From NCBI RefSeq assembly GCF_900009265.2, contig NZ_LR735002.1, positions 1 through 64,000 on the forward strand: a stretch of DNA of 64,000 bases. The letters run 5' to 3'. A program made the translations under genes and the position numbers. The stretch's first letter is position 1. Each line of letters opens with the position of its first letter. Below the pieces are notes generated by a model. The model saw only the letters and a list, made by a program, of their open reading frames with translations, was not told the origin of the DNA and searched no databases. This DNA is from Planktothrix paucivesiculata PCC 9631. Lineage in GTDB: Bacteria > Cyanobacteriota > Cyanobacteriia > Cyanobacteriales > Microcoleaceae. Positions 24,455 through 33,107 of this stretch are shown here, piece after piece.

Positions 24455-27421
24455 ATGGAAAAACTCACCCTTCTGCAAACATTACTGATTCAAACCTTAC
24501 CCGAAGATACTGATCCGATTTTGCGTTCTTATATTGAGACTATTCTCCCGGCAATGGAACGGGAATTTTCAGTTATTACGGCTTTAGGGGGTTCCTATAA
24601 AAGTCATTTAAACAAATTAGAAAAACAAGGCGATCGCCATGCCGAAGAAAAAGCTCAACGGTGGTCAAATAAAGCCGATCAAGGTTTACAGGTTCATGTT
24701 CTGAATGCCTTATTAACGGCTTGGAATTTGAGTCAATATTTACCCGATGATTTACAACTTTCCGAGGAAGAAAAAAGGCTATTGTGTTTAGGAATCACCT
24801 TGCATGATTATAATAAAGCCATTCAAGGTCAAACCGAAGCATCCACATCCCCAAAAGCCCATGAAATTCGGCAAATTTTGCAAGTCTGCGAAACCTGGGG
24901 AGAAAAACTTAATTTTGATGGGTTTTGGCATCCGTGGCGTGAGTATTTACTAGACATTGCCTATTTAGCCCAAAATACCCAATTTAATGTGGGAAGTAAT
25001 ACGGTCATTTCTAATTGGGAAATTGATGATTTTCAGGTACAAATTGAGGATGATCGCCGCTTAGATTTACCCCTGCGTCACCTGTTAGCTTTTGGTGATA
25101 TTGCAGTGCATTTTAATGATCCGACGGATGTGGCAATCCAAACGGGAGGCGATCGCCTACAAGATCATTTAGACTGGTTAGAAATCGAGAAAAAATTGGT
25201 TTACCATCGCCTGCGGGACTGTCGGGGTTTGCTGACTAATCGTATTCATAATGCGGTGGTTAGTTTTGTCGAAAAAATGGGCTGGGAACCCCTATTATAT
25301 TTTGCCCATGGTACAGTTTATTTAGCCCCTAAAATACCCAAAATTCCCGATTTTAGAGCTATTGAAAATGCTATTTGGCAGAATATTATCCAAGGGGATC
25401 AAGATAAAAATATTCAAGGTCTAGCTGAATATTTTAGTAAGGGTGATATTGGGTTTGTCCGAGATGGGAAAGGCTTAAAAGTTGCCCCCCAAACTCTGGA
25501 ATTATTCAGTCCCGCAGACCTAATTCGACAACTTCCCCATGTTGTAGAAGTTAAAGTTGCTAATGATAAAAGTCACGCAACTCCTAAGCGCATTGAAAAG
25601 TTAGACATTTCCCAAGTTGAAAAAGAAAGACTATTAAAAGCGGCGGATTTGCGGGCGGATCGAATTGCGGAATTTTTGATTTTTACTCAAAATCAATTTT
25701 TTGAAACCTCTGGGGAATACGCCCCCCAAGTTCTAACCCTGCTAAATTTAGAAACCCAAATTTCCCCAGAAGAAACAGCAATTCAATCCGGGGGGGTTAA
25801 TTATGGTTGGTATCGAGTTGCTGCTCATTATATGGCTGATCATTTAACCCTAAATTTAGAACAAGTAACCGAATTTTTAACTGTTTTTGCCGATCGCCTA
25901 GCAACTTGGGCAGAAGAAAAAGGTTTACTTAAACAAAATAGTAGCCCAACTCGTGAAGCCTTTAGCGATTATTTAGAACAGTATTTAGAGGTTTGGGGGT
26001 TAACAGCATTTCCTCATAAATTCCCTAATGAACTAACGGCTTATACCGAGGCAAAAGTTACAAATCAACCGATTTGTTCGTTAAGTTCTGGGGAATTTTC
26101 CGCCGAGGATCAACTGGATTCCGTAGTGTTGTTTAAACCCCAACAATATAGTAATAAAAATGCCCTAGGAGGAGGTAAAATTAAACGAGGAATCTCAAAA
26201 ATATGGGCTTTAGAAATGTTATTACGGCAGGCTTATTGGTCTGCCCCGGCGGGAAAACTAGAAGATAAACAACCGGTTTTTCTGTATATTTTCCCCGCCT
26301 ACGTTTACTCACCCCAAACCGCTAAAGCGGTGAAACTATTAACTAATACTTTAAAAAGAATGAATCTTTGGGAGGTTCGTAAACATTGGATTGATGCTAA
26401 TTTGCAAATTGACGGCTTACAAACCTTAGCTTGGCAAGACCAAGATGAACCAGAAGCAGGACGGTTTGCAAAGCATCAATATTCCGTTCAAGACTTGCCA
26501 TTTATGGCAATTAATTACACAACAACCATGGGAAAAACCGTAACGGATGCTTGGGTAGAACCTGCGTTTTTATCCCTAGCTTTGCCCAGACTTTTAGGTG
26601 TAAAAGTCGTAGCTACCACCAGTCCCGATCCTCTTTATACCAGTGATCAAGAGTTTCTGGAAACCGTGAAATTAGACGGAATTGCTGGGTTTTGGAATCT
26701 ACTCGGTTTAGATTCATCTATTCGTTTAGATGGCTTAGAAACAGCCCTAGAACGCTTGTTAATTGCCTATAGCATTCACTTAGATAATCGGAGTGCTAAA
26801 CCCGATGCCCGTTGGCAAGCGTTTAATGGCACGGTGAGGGATTTAGCCACGAATGTGTTGAATATTTTTGCGATCGCGAATGAGGGATTTCGTCGTGACA
26901 AACGAGAACCCTATAGCAATGAAATTGATCGCTATTGGGAGTTTGCTCAAATTTGGTCAAAAGGAGATGATGTTATGGAGAAAACCATGGAATTTACCAA
27001 AGATTTAGTCGAAAAATATCGCAAGTTCTATCAAGTCGATATTAAAGATTCGAGTCATTCGATTTTGTTACCTATTACTAAAGCTTTGGAGGTGATTTTA
27101 TCGAGTCCAAATGATCTTGACCCCCAAGATTTAATCTTTCAAGGTGCTGGACAATTGCGCGATGCTTTGGATCGTCAAGAAGTCTATAAACGCCCCTTAA
27201 TTAAAGATAAATCCGTGGATTATGCCCTGCGTCAACAACAGGAACTTGAAGCAATTCATGGGTTTATGACAACCTTTGTGGAGGAGGTTTTTTTGAAGCA
27301 ATATAAAGGCGATCGCGCCCTGCTTCAAGAAAACCGGAACCGCATCAAAGCGGGGGCAGAATTTGCTTACCGTTGGTTGGCATTACAAGACAAACAACAA
27401 CAATCTCAAGTCCAAAACTAA
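24455..27421 (+). CDS. cas10d: Cas10d (Csc3), large subunit of type I-D effector
   Basis: A 988-residue large subunit. I start at the ATG at 24455, 4 bp after the cas3 stop. An HD-type site is seen at H117-D118 in TLHDYNKA within the first 250 residues. In type I-D the HD domain of Cas10d supplies the nuclease that Cas3' lacks. The central region is palm-like but without a GGDD motif. The C-terminal 148 residues are helical and correspond to the small subunit Cas11d, for which an internal start is visible. Flanked by cas3 and csc2 in the canonical I-D order. Confidence 0.92.
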   Translation: MEKLTLLQTLLIQTLPEDTDPILRSYIETILPAMEREFSVITALGGSYKSHLNKLEKQGDRHAEEKAQRWSNKADQGLQVHVLNALLTAWNLSQYLPDDLQLSEEEKRLLCLGITLHDYNKAIQGQTEASTSPKAHEIRQILQVCETWGEKLNFDGFWHPWREYLLDIAYLAQNTQFNVGSNTVISNWEIDDFQVQIEDDRRLDLPLRHLLAFGDIAVHFNDPTDVAIQTGGDRLQDHLDWLEIEKKLVYHRLRDCRGLLTNRIHNAVVSFVEKMGWEPLLYFAHGTVYLAPKIPKIPDFRAIENAIWQNIIQGDQDKNIQGLAEYFSKGDIGFVRDGKGLKVAPQTLELFSPADLIRQLPHVVEVKVANDKSHATPKRIEKLDISQVEKERLLKAADLRADRIAEFLIFTQNQFFETSGEYAPQVLTLLNLETQISPEETAIQSGGVNYGWYRVAAHYMADHLTLNLEQVTEFLTVFADRLATWAEEKGLLKQNSSPTREAFSDYLEQYLEVWGLTAFPHKFPNELTAYTEAKVTNQPICSLSSGEFSAEDQLDSVVLFKPQQYSNKNALGGGKIKRGISKIWALEMLLRQAYWSAPAGKLEDKQPVFLYIFPAYVYSPQTAKAVKLLTNTLKRMNLWEVRKHWIDANLQIDGLQTLAWQDQDEPEAGRFAKHQYSVQDLPFMAINYTTTMGKTVTDAWVEPAFLSLALPRLLGVKVVATTSPDPLYTSDQEFLETVKLDGIAGFWNLLGLDSSIRLDGLETALERLLIAYSIHLDNRSAKPDARWQAFNGTVRDLATNVLNIFAIANEGFRRDKREPYSNEIDRYWEFAQIWSKGDDVMEKTMEFTKDLVEKYRKFYQVDIKDSSHSILLPITKALEVILSSPNDLDPQDLIFQGAGQLRDALDRQEVYKRPLIKDKSVDYALRQQQELEAIHGFMTTFVEEVFLKQYKGDRALLQENRNRIKAGAEFAYRWLALQDKQQQSQVQN
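26975..27421 (+). CDS. cas11d: Cas11d small subunit from an internal start within cas10d
   Basis: Within cas10d, AAGGAG at 26961-26966 lies 8 nt before an in-frame ATG at 26975 (residue 841 of Cas10d). Translation from there gives 148 residues, starting MEKTMEFTKDL and mostly helical. Type I-D systems are known to make their small subunit Cas11d by internal translation of cas10d (shown for Synechocystis). The near-ideal ribosome-binding site, stronger than that of cas10d itself, makes the same likely here. Expression is inferred, not observed. Confidence 0.75.
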   Translation: MEKTMEFTKDLVEKYRKFYQVDIKDSSHSILLPITKALEVILSSPNDLDPQDLIFQGAGQLRDALDRQEVYKRPLIKDKSVDYALRQQQELEAIHGFMTTFVEEVFLKQYKGDRALLQENRNRIKAGAEFAYRWLALQDKQQQSQVQN

Positions 27422-27443
27422 CACTTTAAAGGAGATGATCACC

Positions 27444-28481
27444 ATGGCAATTCTCGAAACACTTAAACCTCAATTTCATGTCAATATTCCTCCGTTTGCT
27501 TCTAGCAAATATATCCACTTCTTAATGCTGCGCCACAGCCAATCGTTCCCAGTATTCCAAACTGACGGGATACTAAATACAACTCGAACCCAAGCAGGTT
27601 TAAATACATCAGATTTCATCGCTCGAATAGTCATGTTTAAGCGCAAACAAGTCAGCCCTGAACGACTAATCGGACGCGAACTCTTACGCTCTATTAATTT
27701 GATAGATGGGGAAGACAAAAAGGCTGATAATTTCTGTCGTTATGGTGGAGAACAGTTTTGTGGCAAGTGTCCAGATTGTGTAATTTATGGTTTTGCTGTT
27801 GGTGATAGCGGTTCAGAACGCTCTAAAGTATATTCTGATTCTGCATTTTCTCTAACTCCTTATCAAGATTCCCGCAAGAGTTTCTCTTTCAATGCGTTAG
27901 GCGAAGCAGGAACAATGATACTCGATTATGACGATCCAAAGCGGAGTGAAGACAAGAAAACTCGTACATCTATTAACGAACAGGAACACATTCTTCCTGA
28001 AATCGTATTTCCAACTGTTGAAACTTTGCGTGATCCGACATTTGAAGGGTTTATTTATGTTTTGGGTAATCTGTTGCGAACTCGGCGCTATGGCGCACAG
28101 GAATCCCGCACAGGTAAGATGACAAATCATATTCTTGGAATTGCTTTTTGTGATGGGGAAATCTTTAGTAATCTGCATTTTACCCAGGCAATTTATGATC
28201 AGTTAAAGCCAGATATTAATGCTCCGATTAGTGATATTTTGACTAAAGCAACGGAAGTGGCTGATCATTTAATTAAAAAGGAACCCGTGCGGAAAAGTCA
28301 GGTAATTTTGCGTCCTCAATTGGATGAGTTATTAACAGAAGTGAGTGCAATTTATCAGGATGAAACCCGCTTGCGGGAAACTTTGACCACTCTCTATCAA
28401 CAGACGAAAAGTTATGCCGAAACCTATGGTGCTTTAACTACTAAGGAAAAAGGCAAAAACAAAGGAAAATCTAGTTCTTAA
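27444..28481 (+). CDS. csc2: Csc2 (Cas7d) backbone subunit of type I-D Cascade
   Basis: A 345-residue protein. The ATG at 27444 is chosen because AGGAG lies 9 nt upstream; the frame is open further back into cas10d. It has a Cys cluster, C98, C106, C109 and C112, which probably binds zinc. YGAQESRTG later matches Csc2/Cas7d proteins. Csc2 polymerises along the crRNA. The C-terminus ends in a Lys-rich tail (KGKNKGK). The codon use is close to its neighbours. A set of palindromic repeats separates it from csc1, the largest gap among the effector genes. Confidence 0.9.
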   Translation: MAILETLKPQFHVNIPPFASSKYIHFLMLRHSQSFPVFQTDGILNTTRTQAGLNTSDFIARIVMFKRKQVSPERLIGRELLRSINLIDGEDKKADNFCRYGGEQFCGKCPDCVIYGFAVGDSGSERSKVYSDSAFSLTPYQDSRKSFSFNALGEAGTMILDYDDPKRSEDKKTRTSINEQEHILPEIVFPTVETLRDPTFEGFIYVLGNLLRTRRYGAQESRTGKMTNHILGIAFCDGEIFSNLHFTQAIYDQLKPDINAPISDILTKATEVADHLIKKEPVRKSQVILRPQLDELLTEVSAIYQDETRLRETLTTLYQQTKSYAETYGALTTKEKGKNKGKSSS

Positions 28482-28483
28482 TT

Positions 28484-28599
28484 AGTTGTTGTGCTTTAGC
28501 ACTCAGTTGTTGTGCTTTAGCACACAATCTTGGGATTAAATTAAGCTGGAAATTTCCTGTTTTCTTTTAAACCTTTGGGTGCGCTGAAGCGCAACAACT
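28484..28599. repeat. REP-like repeats between csc2 and csc1
   Basis: Seen directly: AGTTGTTGTGCTTTAGCAC twice at 28484-28502 and 28505-28523, and a related inverted copy at 28579-28599 (core GCGCTGAAGCGC, ending CAACAACT). The inverted copies can pair into a long hairpin. It begins 2 bp after the csc2 stop. Confidence 0.85.
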
Positions 28600-28625
28600 T
28601 TTATCAAGTTTTTGAGGAAAATTAA

Positions 28626-29405
28626 ATGGTTCTTTATCACTGTAATTTGACTTTGCATGATAATGTTTTTTTTGCGAGTCGGGAAATGGGTATTCTTTAT
28701 GAAACGGAAAAATATTTGCATAATTGGGCCTTGAGTTATGCGTTATTTGAAGCGGTTTATATTCCTAAACCCTATCGACTGCATGGGAAAAATGCTCAAA
28801 AACCTGCTTATTTAGATGGCGATCGCGAACAAAATTTACTCCATCTCAATCGAGCCCAAATTTACGTTTTTCCCGCCGAACCTTTGCACTGTTCCTATCA
28901 AATTAATACCTTTAAAGCGGCTCAAGTAAATTACTATGGTATTTCCAAACAATTTGGGGCTACCGGGGCAAGTCGCAACTATCCGATTAACTACGGTCGA
29001 GCTAAGGAATTAGCCGTAGGTAGCCGATATCGGACTTATATTATTGCACCGCCAGAGGTGAAATTTCCGGCTTGGATACGGTTAGGAAAATGGGCGGCAA
29101 AAATTAAAGTAGATGTGACACCAATTCCCGATACTGGGATTAAAAAAAAATCGGGAGAATATGTCTGTAAACATCCCTTAAATCCCGTAGATTTACCACC
29201 CTCTTGTCGCTTACTTTTATACAATCGGATTGTTATGCCTCCGGTTAGTTTATTAAGTCAGGCACAATTGATCGGCGAATATTTGGAAATCTCAAGACCG
29301 GATCGGGGGCAAGAAATGGCAGAATGGTCACAATTAACTGAGTTATCTTTTCCGATCAATTTACCTTTAGGAGTGGCTTATGGAGCTAATACCGTTGCAG
29401 TCTGA
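28626..29405 (+). CDS. csc1: Csc1 (Cas5d) subunit of type I-D Cascade
   Basis: A 259-residue Cas5-like protein; AGGA lies about 9 nt before the ATG. The sequence matches Csc1 by its start (CNLTLHDNVFFASREMGIL), the KQFGATGASRNYPINYGRAKEL stretch shortened here to its recognisable core SRNYPINYG, and the position between csc2 and cas6. Cas5d binds the 5' handle of crRNA and contacts the PAM region. It overlaps the start of cas6 by 26 bp, so the two are probably translationally coupled. Confidence 0.88.
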   Translation: MVLYHCNLTLHDNVFFASREMGILYETEKYLHNWALSYALFEAVYIPKPYRLHGKNAQKPAYLDGDREQNLLHLNRAQIYVFPAEPLHCSYQINTFKAAQVNYYGISKQFGATGASRNYPINYGRAKELAVGSRYRTYIIAPPEVKFPAWIRLGKWAAKIKVDVTPIPDTGIKKKSGEYVCKHPLNPVDLPPSCRLLLYNRIVMPPVSLLSQAQLIGEYLEISRPDRGQEMAEWSQLTELSFPINLPLGVAYGANTVAV

Positions 29406-30201
29406 GAAATCTTTTAATTTATATGCGATCGTTGTCCAAATAGCCGCTATTAATCGGGGTTATTTACCTCCAACTTTAGGGCGGGCGATCCATGCTCAAG
29501 TTTTATATTGGTTACAAATGGGCGATCCAAATGCTTCTGAATATGTCCATAATAGTCAGGATTCTCCCATAAGTTTATCGGGTTTAATTGGTCATCGTCG
29601 TACCTCTGGAATTCGCTCTGGAGATGAGTTTTATTTTCGCATTGGTTTGTTAAATGGAAGCCTGATAGAACCCCTATTAAGTGGCATTGAACAATGGGGA
29701 AGTGAACCCCTAACTTTAGGTAAATTTCCCTTTATTATTAAAGGCATTCATTCTTTACCCGGTACTCATCCTTGGGTGGGTTCGGGGGATTATCAAATGT
29801 TAGCAAAACTGCCAAAAAATTCCGATGATATTACCTTAGAGTTTCTTTCTCCTACCAGTTTTAAGCAACAAAAATATGTGCAACTTTTTCCCTCACCGGA
29901 ATTAGTATTTTCGAGTCTGATGAAACGATGGAATGCCTTTGCACCGGAGGAACAAAAAATGGAGGCGATCGCGTGGCAAGGTTTTGTTTCTGCCTATAGT
30001 TTAGAAACCCATACTTTAAAAATGGAAAATAACATAGAAATTGGGGCAAAAGGATGGATTAAATATAGATTTTCTGACCATCAAGAAGCAAAAATTGCTA
30101 ATATCTTAGCCCATTTTGCCTTTTTCTCAGCCATCGGTCGTAAAACCGCTATGGGAATGGGACAAACGAGAATCAGTCATCAGTTATCAGTTAACAGTTA
30201 G
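29380..30201 (+). CDS. cas6: Cas6 CRISPR RNA endonuclease (type I-D)
   Basis: A 273-residue ferredoxin-fold RNase. The C-terminal glycine-rich loop GRKTAMGMGQTRI is the family hallmark, and a candidate active-site His lies early in the protein (RAIHAQVL). It cuts precrRNA at the base of the repeat hairpin; the repeat here has a fitting stem (TCCCGC/GCGGGA). The start codon overlaps csc1. The region after the gene is repeat-rich and may mark the end of the effector part of the operon. Confidence 0.9.
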   Translation: MELIPLQSEKSFNLYAIVVQIAAINRGYLPPTLGRAIHAQVLYWLQMGDPNASEYVHNSQDSPISLSGLIGHRRTSGIRSGDEFYFRIGLLNGSLIEPLLSGIEQWGSEPLTLGKFPFIIKGIHSLPGTHPWVGSGDYQMLAKLPKNSDDITLEFLSPTSFKQQKYVQLFPSPELVFSSLMKRWNAFAPEEQKMEAIAWQGFVSAYSLETHTLKMENNIEIGAKGWIKYRFSDHQEAKIANILAHFAFFSAIGRKTAMGMGQTRISHQLSVNS

Positions 30202-30375
30202 CTGATGAAGTCGGAAAAATTCTTTTTGCTATCCTAAAAAAACCAGAATTAGCAATAATGAATCAAGCAAAATTATCCCAGAAAACCAATAACTGTTAAA
30301 TGTTAACTAAAAGACGCGCCATGGCACGTCTCTACACTGTTAACTCTAAAACTGATAACTGTTAACTGATGACTG
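30202..30375. repeat. STRR and CCATGG-palindrome region between cas6 and cas4
   Basis: Seen directly: GTTATCAGTTAACAGTTA-type repeats around the end of cas6, a palindrome at 30312-30335 (AGACGCG, CCATGG, CACGTCT) of the family at 15774 and 54021, and GATGACTGATGACTGA immediately before and into the cas4 start codon. It divides effector genes from adaptation genes. No ORF. Confidence 0.8.
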
Positions 30376-30954
30376 ATGACTGATTTAACTTTAGCTTATC
30401 TCAATGCTTGGGAATATTGCCCCCGTCGATTTTATTTAGAGTATCAATTGGGGGAAATGCAGGATAACGAACATATTATTATGGGGCGTTATCTCCATGA
30501 AAATATCAATGAAGAAGGAACGACTTTTGAAGGAGATACTATTATTCACCGTCAGCAGTGGGTCTGGAGTGAAGATCTGAAAGTGAATGGAATTATTGAT
30601 GCTGTGGAAGAACGGGAGGGTCAACTGATTCCTTTAGAATATAAAAAAGGAAAAATGGCGCAACATCTCAATGATCATTTTCAACTGTGTGCAGCGGCGT
30701 TATGTTTAGAAGAACGTACGGGGAAAGAAATTCCCTATGGTGAAATTTTTTATCATGGAAATCGCCGTCGTCAACGGGTTGAATTTACCCCAAAATTGCG
30801 ACAAATGACCCAAGAAGCGATCGCCTTAGCCCATCAAACCGCGATGGGTAAAATGCCTTTACCGATTAACAATTCTAAAAAATGTCAAGCCTGTAGCTTA
30901 ATCGGAATTTGTCTACCTTTTGAAGTAAAAGAACTAATTCGTCAAGGAGTTTAA
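30376..30954 (+). CDS. cas4: Cas4 exonuclease
   Basis: A 192-residue RecB-family nuclease. The four Fe-S cysteines are C15 and C170, C173, C179. The nuclease core shows GIIDAVEE followed by LIPLEYKKG (Asp and ExK). Cas4 works with Cas1-Cas2 to trim prespacers and select the PAM. The start is the second of two ATGs in a GATGACTGATGAC repeat; the first is closed by a stop at once. cas1 follows after 6 bp. Confidence 0.92.
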   Translation: MTDLTLAYLNAWEYCPRRFYLEYQLGEMQDNEHIIMGRYLHENINEEGTTFEGDTIIHRQQWVWSEDLKVNGIIDAVEEREGQLIPLEYKKGKMAQHLNDHFQLCAAALCLEERTGKEIPYGEIFYHGNRRRQRVEFTPKLRQMTQEAIALAHQTAMGKMPLPINNSKKCQACSLIGICLPFEVKELIRQGV

Positions 30955-30960
30955 ATTAAA

Positions 30961-31938
30961 ATGTCTATTCTTTATATCACCCAACCTCAAGCAATTTTAG
31001 GCAAAAAGTATGAAGCCTTTACCGTCGCAACTCAAGAAGAAAGTGGCAAGTGGAATAAACAATCGGTTCCCGCCCAAACCGTCGAACAAGTGGTATTAAT
31101 GGGCAATCCTCAAGTGACTGGAGATGCTCTAACCTATGCTTTAGAATTGGGTATGCCTATTCACTATTTAACCAGTTTTGGCAAATATTTAGGCAGTGCT
31201 TTACCCGGATATTCTCGGAATGGAGCCCTACGGTTAGCCCAGTTTGAATTATATCAGGATACGGAACGCCGCTTGGAATTAGTGAAAACCATTGTATCGG
31301 CTAAAATTCAAAATCAAGCTACGGTTTTATATCGTCAGAAAATTGCCGATAGTCCTTTAAAAGATCATAAAAAGTTAGTGTTTAAAAAAGCCACTTTAGA
31401 TGAAGTCCGAGGAGTGGAAGGCATTGCCGCAAAAGATTATTTTCGGGAGTGGTCAGCGATCTTAAATGAACCTTGGTTTTTTCCGGGTCGAAATCGTCGT
31501 CCACCGACCGATCCGGTGAATGCGTTATTAAGTTTTGCCTACGGTTTATTGCGGGTACAGGTAACAGCAGCAGTGCATTTAGTGGGACTTGATCCTTATA
31601 TTGGATATTTGCATGAAGTCAGTCGGGGTCAACCGTCGATGGTATTGGATTTAATGGAGGAATTTCGTCCTTTGGTAGCGGATAGTTTGGTATTTTCGGT
31701 ATTGAATAAACGGGAAATTCAACCGGAGGATTTTACCGAAAGTTTGGGTGCTTATCGACTCAAAGATGAGGGCCGTAAGCGGTTTTTACAAGCCTTTGAA
31801 CGAAAAATGAATGATGAGTTTAAACATCCAGTTTTTGAGTATCGGTGTACCTATCGGCGGGCGATTGAATTACAAGCTCGATTATTAGGACGCTATTTAC
31901 AGGAAGACTTGGTTTATAAACCTTTGGTGTTACGATGA
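30961..31938 (+). CDS. cas1: Cas1 integrase
   Basis: A 325-residue spacer integrase. The metal-binding residues are E153 in GVEGIAA, H218 in YLHEVSRG and D230 in VLDLMEEF. The length and motifs are complete. An AAGGAG at about 30942 lies rather far upstream of the ATG. The last codons overlap cas2 by four bases (ATGA), so translation is coupled. With Cas2 and Cas4 it forms the adaptation module next to the array. Confidence 0.95.
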   Translation: MSILYITQPQAILGKKYEAFTVATQEESGKWNKQSVPAQTVEQVVLMGNPQVTGDALTYALELGMPIHYLTSFGKYLGSALPGYSRNGALRLAQFELYQDTERRLELVKTIVSAKIQNQATVLYRQKIADSPLKDHKKLVFKKATLDEVRGVEGIAAKDYFREWSAILNEPWFFPGRNRRPPTDPVNALLSFAYGLLRVQVTAAVHLVGLDPYIGYLHEVSRGQPSMVLDLMEEFRPLVADSLVFSVLNKREIQPEDFTESLGAYRLKDEGRKRFLQAFERKMNDEFKHPVFEYRCTYRRAIELQARLLGRYLQEDLVYKPLVLR

Positions 31939-32231
31939 AAAACACGTTATTTTATTTGGTGATTTACGATTTACCCGATAGCAAAGCGGCAAATAAACGG
32001 CGCACAAGGTTACATAAATTGTTATCAGGTTATGGCAAATGGTGTCAATATAGTGTGTTTGAATGTTTTTTAACCAGTATTCAGTTTGTGAACCTACAAC
32101 ACCAAATTGAAAAGTTAGTTAAACCTACGGAAGATTCGGTACGGATTTATGTTTTGGATGCGGGATCTTTAAAACGAACAATTACCTATGGGTCGGAACA
32201 TCCCCGCCAAGATCAGGCTATTGTCATTTAG
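31935..32231 (+). CDS. cas2: Cas2 adaptation protein
   Basis: A 98-residue ferredoxin-fold protein with the conserved Asp at D12 (VIYDLPDSKAANKR) and the FECFLT strand. It bridges two Cas1 dimers during spacer integration. It is the last cas gene; a probable terminator and the array leader follow. Confidence 0.95.
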   Translation: MKNTLFYLVIYDLPDSKAANKRRTRLHKLLSGYGKWCQYSVFECFLTSIQFVNLQHQIEKLVKPTEDSVRIYVLDAGSLKRTITYGSEHPRQDQAIVI

Positions 32232-32247
32232 TTGAATTGAATAGGAT

Positions 32248-32285
32248 ACCCTTAACCTTGTTTCCGTTGGAGGCAGGGTTTTTTA
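32248..32285 (+). terminator. probable terminator after cas2
   Basis: ACCCT at 32248-32252 pairs with AGGGT at 32275-32279, followed by a run of T to 32284. The stem is short and the loop long, so it is a moderate candidate for ending the cas operon. Confidence 0.45.
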
Positions 32286-32582
32286 TTGTGGGCGGCAAGA
32301 ATTGGTCTTTAGTTTTAAGGGGCGATCGCCATATCATATAAGATTCCGCTTGACAAGAAAATTGTTTCGGTTTATGATGATTTTCGTGAACCTAAGCGGG
32401 AGCGAAAACCTGGGGGGGTTCACGAAAAACCTTAGAACCTTGACAAATCAATAGTTTATATTTTTGAGTCCGGTTAGTTATTGATAATCTGTATCAATAA
32501 TGAAGCCTGAAATGAGGCAATTTTTGAGGTTCACGAAAATGGGCTCCAGAATCACCGCCCTATCAGGCTTTCAAACGGCAGA
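32286..32582 (+). promoter_or_regulatory. CRISPR leader with repeated 12-mer and a 9-bp inverted repeat
   Basis: Seen directly: GGTTCACGAAAA occurs at 32417-32428 and 32528-32539 and, inverted, at 32381-32392. A perfect inverted repeat TTATTGATA-ATCTG-TATCAATAA lies at 32478-32500. The region lies between cas2 and the first repeat and has no ORF, so it is the leader. It should contain the array promoter and integration signals. Which element does what is unknown. Confidence 0.7.
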
Positions 32583-32991
32583 GTTTCAATAAAAATAATC
32601 CCGCTTGCGGGACTGAAACTTATTGAATGGGTAGCTACCGACACCATCATCAAAAGGAGTTTCAATAAAAATAATCCCGCTTGCGGGACTGAAACTTGAA
32701 ATAATATAAAACTAGAGGAAGATTCACATAGAGGAGTTTCAATAAAAATAATCCCGCTTGCGGGACTGAAACACGATTTGAGGCCCTTCTTTAAATCTAG
32801 TAACAGATCCTAAGTTTCAATAAAAATAATCCCGCTTGCGGGACTGAAACTGCCATTATTTCTCCCGTGGATAGGTTTGAATTAATTGTTTCAATAAAAA
32901 TAATCCCGCTTGCGGGACTGAAACGTTCAGACTCAAACCTATTCTTTTAAGAATAAGGAAGTTTCAATTAAAATAATCCCGCTTGCGGGAC
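32583..32991 (+). CRISPR. type I-D CRISPR array, 5 intact repeats plus a degenerate terminal repeat, 5 spacers
   Basis: Seen directly: a 37-bp repeat beginning GTTTCAAT and ending CTGAAAC, with central stem TCCCGC-TT-GCGGGA, at 32583-32619, 32659-32695, 32736-32772, 32814-32850 and 32888-32924. A sixth copy at 32961-32991 has a substitution at position 9 and loses the last six bases of the repeat. Spacers are 39, 40, 41, 37 and 36 bp. The degenerate copy is at the end away from cas2, as expected for the trailer. The first five repeats are identical. No spacer target was recognised in this window. Confidence 0.97.
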
Positions 32992-32999
32992 AAAATTCC

Positions 33000-33106
33000 C
33001 GTAGTAAGCCCTTCAGGGCTTTCTTAAAAAGTGAACAGAATTTTTAGAATTTTTATATTTATATCCTTCAGGGCTTTCTGAAGAAGAATAGAGGCGTGAA
33101 CGCCTT
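33000..33106. repeat. cluster of REP-like palindromes after the array
   Basis: Seen directly: the GTAGTAAGCCCTTCAGGGCT unit at 33001-33020, a partial copy (CCTTCAGGGCTTTCT) at about 33065-33079, and a hairpin GAGGCG-TGAA-CGCC at 33091-33104. The first copy starts within ten bases of the broken terminal CRISPR repeat, and the last supplies the stop codon of the DUF1802 gene and probably its terminator. Confidence 0.8.
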
Positions 33107-33107
33107 A

